The notes under the pieces are model-generated. The model searched no databases. It was given only the letters and a program-made list of their open reading frames with translations, and had not been told where the DNA came from. DNA of 55,730 nt from positions 1 through 55,730 of the forward strand of contig JACJZN010000011.1 of assembly GCA_020635565.1 (NCBI GenBank), read 5' to 3'. Both the position numbers and the translations under genes were made by a program. This document shows positions 50,942 through 55,730 of the stretch, piece after piece. The stretch comes from Flavobacteriales bacterium (lineage in GTDB: Bacteria > Bacteroidota > Bacteroidia > Flavobacteriales_D > Parvicellaceae). The first letter of the stretch is position 1. Every line of letters starts with the position of its first letter.

Positions 50942-51952
50942 TTATCCGATCATGTCTTGAACATCTAACATTCCTATTACCTTATTGTCTTCTACCACAA
51001 CTAATTCGTCTACTTTTTTATTAGCGAATAATTCTTGAGCAGCAAACAACAAAGAGCTACTTTCAATGGTCACGGGTCTATTTAATTCTAATTCTCCCAC
51101 TTTCTTACTAATAGCATCAGCACCTTCTGCTTCGACAAGTCTTCTTAGATCTCCGTCTGTAAAGATGCCAAGAGGTTCATTGTTACTGCTAATAATGGTC
51201 ACAGCACCGAATCCACCAGCGGTCATTTTGATCAAGCAATCAGAAATTGTCATGTTGGTAGTAACAACAGGATTTTTGTCAGACATTGCTTGAGCCACTG
51301 TCATGGTCATCAATCTTGTATGCTCTTCGAATTGTTTGGTTCCGATCTTAGTAAAATTGTTTTCAGTTAATTGTTGCATCACTTTCCATGGAACAGTTAC
51401 TGTGTGAACACCAACATTGATAGCATTTCTAACATGTTCAGTATGTCTAACTGAAGAGAACATGATCTTAGTGTTATATCCGTAATAATTCACCGCTTCT
51501 ACGCATTGTTCAACCAAAGCAATAGCATCGTGACCTTCGTCTTGCAATCTTCCTACCAATGGACAAACATAGGTAGCACCAGCCTGCATAGCCATATAAG
51601 CTTGTTGTAGGGTATATACTAGGTGAATATTCACCATAAATCCTTCATCAGTCAATCTTTTACAAGCTTTTACTCCTTCCATCGAAATTGGAATTTTGTA
51701 AACAGTCTTTTTTCTGTCTAATCCAAGCGCTTCTTGTCTGTAAGCTTCAGCAACGATCTCATCGGCATTGGTACCTAATGCCTCAATTTGAAGAACAGGA
51801 ACTATTTTAGAAAGTTCTACTATTGCTCCGTCAACATCTGTAATGCCATGTCTATGCATGAAAGTTGGAGTAGTAGTTAGACCCGTAATAAAACCTAATT
51901 TCATTACTTCTCTAATTTCTTTAATGTCTGCTGAATCTAAATATAATTCCAT
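50942..51952 (-). CDS. Fructose-6-phosphate aldolase/transaldolase-like enzyme fused to two CBS domains
   Basis: 336 residues. Residues 1-215 match FSA-type transaldolases: L-Y-L-D-S-A-D-I at the start, G-L-T-T-T-P-T (24-30) and the Schiff-base lysine K86 in V-Y-K-I-P-I-S. The usual T-T-N-P-S motif has asparagine replaced by threonine. Residues about 218-336 are two CBS domains, the first with P-L-G-I-F-T-D-G-D-L-R-R, a signature also found in arabinose-5-phosphate isomerases (KdsD). CBS domains bind adenosyl compounds, so allosteric control by nucleotide is likely. Last gene of an operon with dapB, signal peptidase I and DUF3050 (one-base gap). Confidence 0.9.
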   Translation of the reverse strand: MELYLDSADIKEIREVMKLGFITGLTTTPTFMHRHGITDVDGAIVELSKIVPVLQIEALGTNADEIVAEAYRQEALGLDRKKTVYKIPISMEGVKACKRLTDEGFMVNIHLVYTLQQAYMAMQAGATYVCPLVGRLQDEGHDAIALVEQCVEAVNYYGYNTKIMFSSVRHTEHVRNAINVGVHTVTVPWKVMQQLTENNFTKIGTKQFEEHTRLMTMTVAQAMSDKNPVVTTNMTISDCLIKMTAGGFGAVTIISSNNEPLGIFTDGDLRRLVEAEGADAISKKVGELELNRPVTIESSSLLFAAQELFANKKVDELVVVEDNKVIGMLDVQDMIG

Positions 51953-51953
51953 T

Positions 51954-52736
51954 TTAGTTTAAAATTTTTGCAAATGTAACAATTTCACTAGTAATCCCAT
52001 CCCATAAATCAATTCGCTTTTGTAATGATTCTTTTGCAACAGCAAGAACTTCATTCCATTTATTACCATCTATGTCACAAAGCTCAGAGATCATAAGTAA
52101 TGACAATGGTCCATGTTCATCTCCATCAAGTTCGATGTGACGGTCTAGATAATATTTCAGTTTATTGTATTTCTGATTTTCAGGGTCGATTATTTCAAGT
52201 ATCTCCATGAACATATCAGGGATGATATCTTCTCTTCCAAATGTAAAAGCAGAAGCAATTAAATGAGCTTCTTCAGTTTGAATAATCTGAAAGGTATACT
52301 TAACAAATTCTTTTGTTGCTTCTGAAATAGGTAAGGTATTTAAACTATCATCGATTGACCTTCCTTTAACTATACCTTCGATGAATCTTTCAATTATACT
52401 TGTTTTAGCATTCAATTGGGTCATCGCATCCAAGTACATTTCGAAATGACTCTTTGGCTCGTTTAATTCATTGAGGTCCGATTCTTCTCCAAGTACAATT
52501 TCATTTATAAATCTTGCTGTTTTGGCTGAAGCAACTGGTGTCCATGGTGTTTTCGTACAAGTCAAATGTTGTTGTAGAGATTTAAGCAATGACATAAAAT
52601 CCCAAACAGCAAACACGTGATTCTCCATGAATATCTTGATGTCTTCAATGGATGAAAGATTATTATAGAGTTCATGATTCTTCAGCTTATCACGTAATGG
52701 TAATAAAGCTTCTTCTATTTTTTCAACATCAATCAT
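51954..52736 (-). CDS. DUF3050-family, haem-oxygenase-like protein
   Basis: 260 residues, all helical. Signature parts are F-M-E-N-H-V-F-A-V-W-D-F-M-S-L-L-K-S-L-Q (about 31-50) and Y-L-D-R-H-I-E-L-D-G-D-E-H-G-P (about 197-211), whose histidines and acids could bind a metal pair as in haem-oxygenase-like di-iron proteins. Function unknown. It lies between the signal peptidase and transaldolase genes with one-base gaps on both sides. Confidence 0.9.
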   Translation of the reverse strand: MIDVEKIEEALLPLRDKLKNHELYNNLSSIEDIKIFMENHVFAVWDFMSLLKSLQQHLTCTKTPWTPVASAKTARFINEIVLGEESDLNELNEPKSHFEMYLDAMTQLNAKTSIIERFIEGIVKGRSIDDSLNTLPISEATKEFVKYTFQIIQTEEAHLIASAFTFGREDIIPDMFMEILEIIDPENQKYNKLKYYLDRHIELDGDEHGPLSLLMISELCDIDGNKWNEVLAVAKESLQKRIDLWDGITSEIVTFAKILN

Positions 52737-52737
52737 T

Positions 52738-54612
52738 TTACTCTACAAAAGAAAATACTCTGTCCCATCTTAGTCCTCCAGAAAACCATCCTTTTTCAGG
52801 ATGTTTACTCATCCAGACAAATGAAGCTGTTCCTACAATATGGTCTTCACCAACAAATCCCCAGTATCTTGAGTCTACAGAACCATGTCGGTTGTCTCCC
52901 ATCATCCAATAATAGTCCTGTTTAAAAGTGTATTGCGTGACTTTTTCACCATTTATGTAAATTCCGTCAGCTTTCTTTATGGCTGAAGAATTATGCTCAT
53001 AGGCTTGAATGACTCTTCTGTATAAGATCCAATTGTCATCAGTAAGTTCTATTGTCATGCCTTCAGCAGGGATCACCAGTGGACCAAAGTTATCTCTTGA
53101 CCAATCAAAACTTGGGTCATTCGGAAAAACCGGACAATATTGATAACTTAGATTATAATAAGGTTGTTTTTGTTCAAATTGTGGAACAATACTATCAACA
53201 CCAGGCATATTCTTTATCTGTTCTACTGTTCCAGGTGTAGCCGTCATTACAATGACATCAATAGGTGTTGGAACGCTATCAACCAAGACTGCAATTTGTC
53301 CTTTTTCATAGTTGCCACCTGTAACACTAGTTAAGCCTTGATAAGTTCCGAAAGTCTCATCGGCATATTGTGAAGAAAATCCGGCTATACCCGGAGAGAA
53401 GAAAACTATATAAGAAAACTGAGACTCTGGAGGTAAAGGTTGTGCTTGTCCATCAATATGAATAATGCCGTTCTTTATTTCTAAGGTATCTCCATGAATA
53501 GCGACACATCTCTTAACATAATTTTCCTTCTTGTCCAATGTTAACGTTTGTAGTCCATTGGTTTTTTCAAGCATCGTAGTGAAGTAGATATTACCTTTCT
53601 GATCCCTTTCAGGTCTAATGAAATCGCCACCCGAAATAAGATGTTGTCTTGTGTCAGCAATATATTGATCAACATGAGCATTGAATGATTTCATTACTTC
53701 CGGTGTACATTGTTTTCCTGATGAAGCCAAATACCTGTATAAAGATTGATCTCTTAAGAAACCATAATAATCATGAGCAACCACTTCGTCATGAAGAATA
53801 ACACTGTCTCCGACCGGCCAATTGAATACCATTATGTCACCTCTTTCCATATCACCATATCCTGGTAATCGGTGGTAATCTGATTCTATCCAAGTAACGT
53901 AGGATTTAACGAAAGTACCGGGTATTCTGTTATGAACAAATGGAACTGACAAAGGAGTCATTGGAGCTCTTGCTCCATATTTCATTTTATTGACAAATAG
54001 ATAATCTCCAATTCTCATTGTTTTTTCCATTGATCCTGTTGGGATGGTAAAAGCTTCAAAGAAGAAAACTCTAATGATCGTTGCAGCAACCACTGCAAAA
54101 CCAATGGCATTGGTCCATTCATATTCCATTGAACCCTTCCGTTTTCTTTGTTTACTTCCGATCACTTTAAATATCAAAAGAACAGCATGTCCAACAATTG
54201 GAGCAATGAAGAATAATGTGATGTGATCATGAAGAAACCTCTTTGCTTGGTATTCTTTCTTTTCCCATTCGATTGGTTCACCAGTAATCTTGTTCTCTTC
54301 CTTAAAAGCAAGGAATGGAATATAGTACCAAGGCAGAAGAATACTCAACACAGTATCTTTAGGACTAAATTTACTAAACAGCCTTGCGGTTTCCACATGA
54401 ATAGCAACCATCACTACTAAATTAACTAAAGGAACTATTCCAAAGAAGATCCACCACCATGGTTTTTTGATCAATTTTAGCCAAACAATGTAGTTGTATA
54501 CAAGAATGTATCCTTTCCAAGTTTCTTTAATTCCTCCTTTTTCGAAGATCTTTGGTAATGTCACTAGGTGAATTACCAACATTAAGTAGATCAATATTTC
54601 AAATATGCTCAT
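52738..54612 (-). CDS. lepB: Signal peptidase I with N-terminal membrane extension and long insertion
   Basis: 624 residues, about twice the E. coli enzyme. The N-terminal 150 residues hold several membrane segments. The catalytic domain begins near 175: F-T-I-P-T-G-S-M-E-K-T carries the serine nucleophile S194, and Y-V-K-R-C-V-A-I-H-G-D the general-base lysine K367. The C-terminal box is M-M-G-D-N-R-H-G-S-V-D-S-R-Y-W-G. Serine and lysine are 173 residues apart, against about 55 in E. coli, because of a long insertion. It removes signal peptides at the inner-membrane outer face. It is the second gene of the dapB operon. Confidence 0.95.
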   Translation of the reverse strand: MSIFEILIYLMLVIHLVTLPKIFEKGGIKETWKGYILVYNYIVWLKLIKKPWWWIFFGIVPLVNLVVMVAIHVETARLFSKFSPKDTVLSILLPWYYIPFLAFKEENKITGEPIEWEKKEYQAKRFLHDHITLFFIAPIVGHAVLLIFKVIGSKQRKRKGSMEYEWTNAIGFAVVAATIIRVFFFEAFTIPTGSMEKTMRIGDYLFVNKMKYGARAPMTPLSVPFVHNRIPGTFVKSYVTWIESDYHRLPGYGDMERGDIMVFNWPVGDSVILHDEVVAHDYYGFLRDQSLYRYLASSGKQCTPEVMKSFNAHVDQYIADTRQHLISGGDFIRPERDQKGNIYFTTMLEKTNGLQTLTLDKKENYVKRCVAIHGDTLEIKNGIIHIDGQAQPLPPESQFSYIVFFSPGIAGFSSQYADETFGTYQGLTSVTGGNYEKGQIAVLVDSVPTPIDVIVMTATPGTVEQIKNMPGVDSIVPQFEQKQPYYNLSYQYCPVFPNDPSFDWSRDNFGPLVIPAEGMTIELTDDNWILYRRVIQAYEHNSSAIKKADGIYINGEKVTQYTFKQDYYWMMGDNRHGSVDSRYWGFVGEDHIVGTASFVWMSKHPEKGWFSGGLRWDRVFSFVE

Positions 54613-54615
54613 AAA

Positions 54616-55341
54616 CTAAATTGCTAAAACGTCTTTCATTGAATAAATTCCTGTTTTTCCTGTAATGAATTCGGCTGCAAGAACTGCTCCTAATCCAAAT
54701 CCTTTTCTGTTTTTTGCCACATGGGAGATTGTAATGACATCAATGTCTGAGTCATATTCTACCTCATGAGTTCCGGGTACATCTTCCACACGAAGAGATT
54801 TAATAGCTAGATCGCTTTTTAGATCAGCCAATTCTTTGGTCCATCTATCCTTGGTCTCAGATTTCTCAATAATTCCTTCAGCCAAAGTGATTGCCGTACC
54901 ACTTGGAGCATCTTTCTTTTGAGTGTGATGGATTTCTGTGATCATCGCTTCGTATTGTTTTTGTTTTGCCATTAACGCAGCCAGATGCTTATTTATTTCA
55001 AAAAAAATGTTAACGCCAATGCTAAAGTTGGTAGCTGGTAAAATACAGCCATTCTTTTCTTTTGTCAATTGAGCGATATCGTCAATACTTTCATACCATC
55101 CTGTGGTTCCCACAGCAATAGGAACTCCTGCGTTTAAACACTTCTTTATGTTTTCAACTGCCGCTTCCGGAATTGAAAATTCAATAGCAACATCAATATC
55201 CTTCAGATCTTCTGAAGAGAAGTCAGAATTTTCGCTAGTTACTTTCAATCCAATATTATGTCCTCTGGAAATGGCAATATCCTCAATGATCTTTCCCATT
55301 TTTCCATATCCAATCAAGGCAATATTCAAATGTTTGTGCAT
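54616..55341 (-). CDS. dapB: 4-hydroxy-tetrahydrodipicolinate reductase
   Basis: 241 residues. The cofactor motif is I-A-L-I-G-Y-G-K-M-G-K, and the substrate motif is E-I-H-H-T-Q-K-K-D-A-P-S-G-T-A, with the catalytic H-H and K. G-T-T-G-W is also conserved. It reduces HTPA to tetrahydrodipicolinate with NAD(P)H in the lysine/diaminopimelate pathway needed for peptidoglycan. First gene of a four-gene operon with three-base and one-base gaps downstream. Confidence 0.96.
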   Translation of the reverse strand: MHKHLNIALIGYGKMGKIIEDIAISRGHNIGLKVTSENSDFSSEDLKDIDVAIEFSIPEAAVENIKKCLNAGVPIAVGTTGWYESIDDIAQLTKEKNGCILPATNFSIGVNIFFEINKHLAALMAKQKQYEAMITEIHHTQKKDAPSGTAITLAEGIIEKSETKDRWTKELADLKSDLAIKSLRVEDVPGTHEVEYDSDIDVITISHVAKNRKGFGLGAVLAAEFITGKTGIYSMKDVLAI

Positions 55342-55378
55342 ACGTTTAATGATGTGTTAATATACCCGCAAAACCCGA

Positions 55379-55386
55379 CAAAAATA
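55379..55386 (-). promoter_or_regulatory. Possible -7 element of the dapB operon
   Basis: The minus strand reads TATTTTTG, a TAnnTTTG match, 38 bases before the dapB ATG. No clear -33 lies at the usual distance; instead a dyad overlaps that region. Confidence 0.42.
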
Positions 55387-55408
55387 GGTGTTTTATTAGA
55401 TACACCTA
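55385..55408. promoter_or_regulatory. Dyad symmetric element upstream of dapB
   Basis: TAGGTGT (55385-55391) and ACACCTA (55402-55408) form a perfect seven-base inverted repeat with a ten-base spacer. It touches the -7 box of dapB and lies between dapB and the divergent gene at 55450, so it could be an operator for either. Confidence 0.4.
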
Positions 55409-55449
55409 ATGAATTGAAGAACAAATAAAAAATTGTTTATATTTAAGAA

Positions 55450-55730
55450 ATGAAAAGACACAGATTTTTATTCATCGCTATTCTTCTCGCCATTGTTGCC
55501 AGTCTTGCAGGGTATGGATATTTTCCTGTGTCTCAGAAATTGGAGGATATTAAAGACTTAAAATATGCTCAAGGTGAATTTGAATATTATCAGACTCACT
55601 GGAAATATCGTAGCAGAAAGAAGTCCGATCGTCCGTTTCGTAAGTTCCTCATGATTCAATTAAAGGATGATCTATATAGATTTAAAGATGGTAAATTCTT
55701 CCTTGATCATTTGGAGCAAAATGCTCTACT
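55450..55730 (+). CDS. Hypothetical membrane-anchored protein, partial (cut by the right edge)
   Basis: The visible 93 residues begin M-K-R-H-R-F-L-F-I-A-I-L-L-A-I-V-A-S-L-A-G-Y-G, a signal anchor, and continue as a basic soluble region (W-K-Y-R-S-R-K-K-S-D-R-P-F-R-K). No family can be assigned from this part. It is divergent from dapB. The reading frame is open to the end of the window. Confidence 0.65.
   Translation, partial: MKRHRFLFIAILLAIVASLAGYGYFPVSQKLEDIKDLKYAQGEFEYYQTHWKYRSRKKSDRPFRKFLMIQLKDDLYRFKDGKFFLDHLEQNAL

Noticed and set aside
1..55730. Mobile element, prophage, CRISPR array, tRNA or rRNA
   Set aside because: I saw no transposase, integrase, phage gene, repeat-spacer array, cloverleaf or rRNA segment on either strand; gene content and composition look uniform.

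Overview
This AT-rich window reads as a chromosomal segment of a Bacteroidota bacterium, most likely flavobacteria-like. The evidence is C-terminal type IX secretion (T9SS) sorting domains, a PorE-like TPR/PD40/OmpA protein, Y_Y_Y-propeller LytS-type kinases with LytTR regulators, paired DUF1800/DUF1501 genes, many small lipoproteins, and promoters of the TAnnTTTG (-7) type instead of TATAAT. I see no tRNA, rRNA, insertion sequence, CRISPR array, prophage or plasmid function. Coding density is very high: no gene-free stretch exceeds about 215 bases, so every intergenic region is short.

Layout. 1-5632 holds a large secreted propeller/leucine-rich-repeat protein (cut by the left edge) downstream of a LytTR regulator and its propeller histidine kinase. 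5800-9572 has a ComB-like phosphatase, a lipoprotein, CorA and a sigma/anti-sigma pair; the sigma genes form a tight operon with a SUMF1-fold protein (to 11478). 11632-13899 carries a COG2509 flavoprotein and two tandem mini cytochrome-c lipoproteins. 13952-19656 has unknown envelope proteins and a divergent pair for surface polysaccharide (nucleotide-sugar dehydratase, glycosyltransferase). 19750-23656 is a Na+ symporter, an AraC regulator and a reductase. 23718-29152 contains thioredoxin, lipoamide dehydrogenase, a PorE-like protein and a von Willebrand A lipoprotein with a T9SS tail. 29268-33028 has a YchJ-like protein, an alarmone hydrolase, an orphan LytTR regulator, YbaB and small unknowns. 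33044-37171 has an M42 peptidase, an amidohydrolase, YdeI-like, and an ArsR/SRPBCC pair. 37257-41283 has a TPR/SpoIIE phosphatase, MnmD and a peptidase-like protein. 41340-45183 has DUF2200, DUF1801 and DUF1501/DUF1800. 45275-50876 is mostly small cytosolic or envelope proteins plus a MATE exporter. 50942-55341 is the operon dapB, signal peptidase I, DUF3050 and a transaldolase-CBS fusion. The right edge cuts a membrane-anchored unknown.

The most interesting signals are regulatory and architectural: a 21-bp-phased direct repeat upstream of the secreted propeller/LRR gene beside its LytTR system; a second 21-bp-phased repeat between an AraC regulator and a reductase gene; a palindrome over the arsR-type promoter; a fructose-6-phosphate-aldolase-like enzyme fused to CBS domains with an altered active-site motif; an intrinsic terminator that ends against the MATE start codon; and a lipoprotein that also carries a T9SS sorting domain. 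I did not find a clearly new multi-gene defence or mobile system. All function calls come from reading the sequence; no database search was run.
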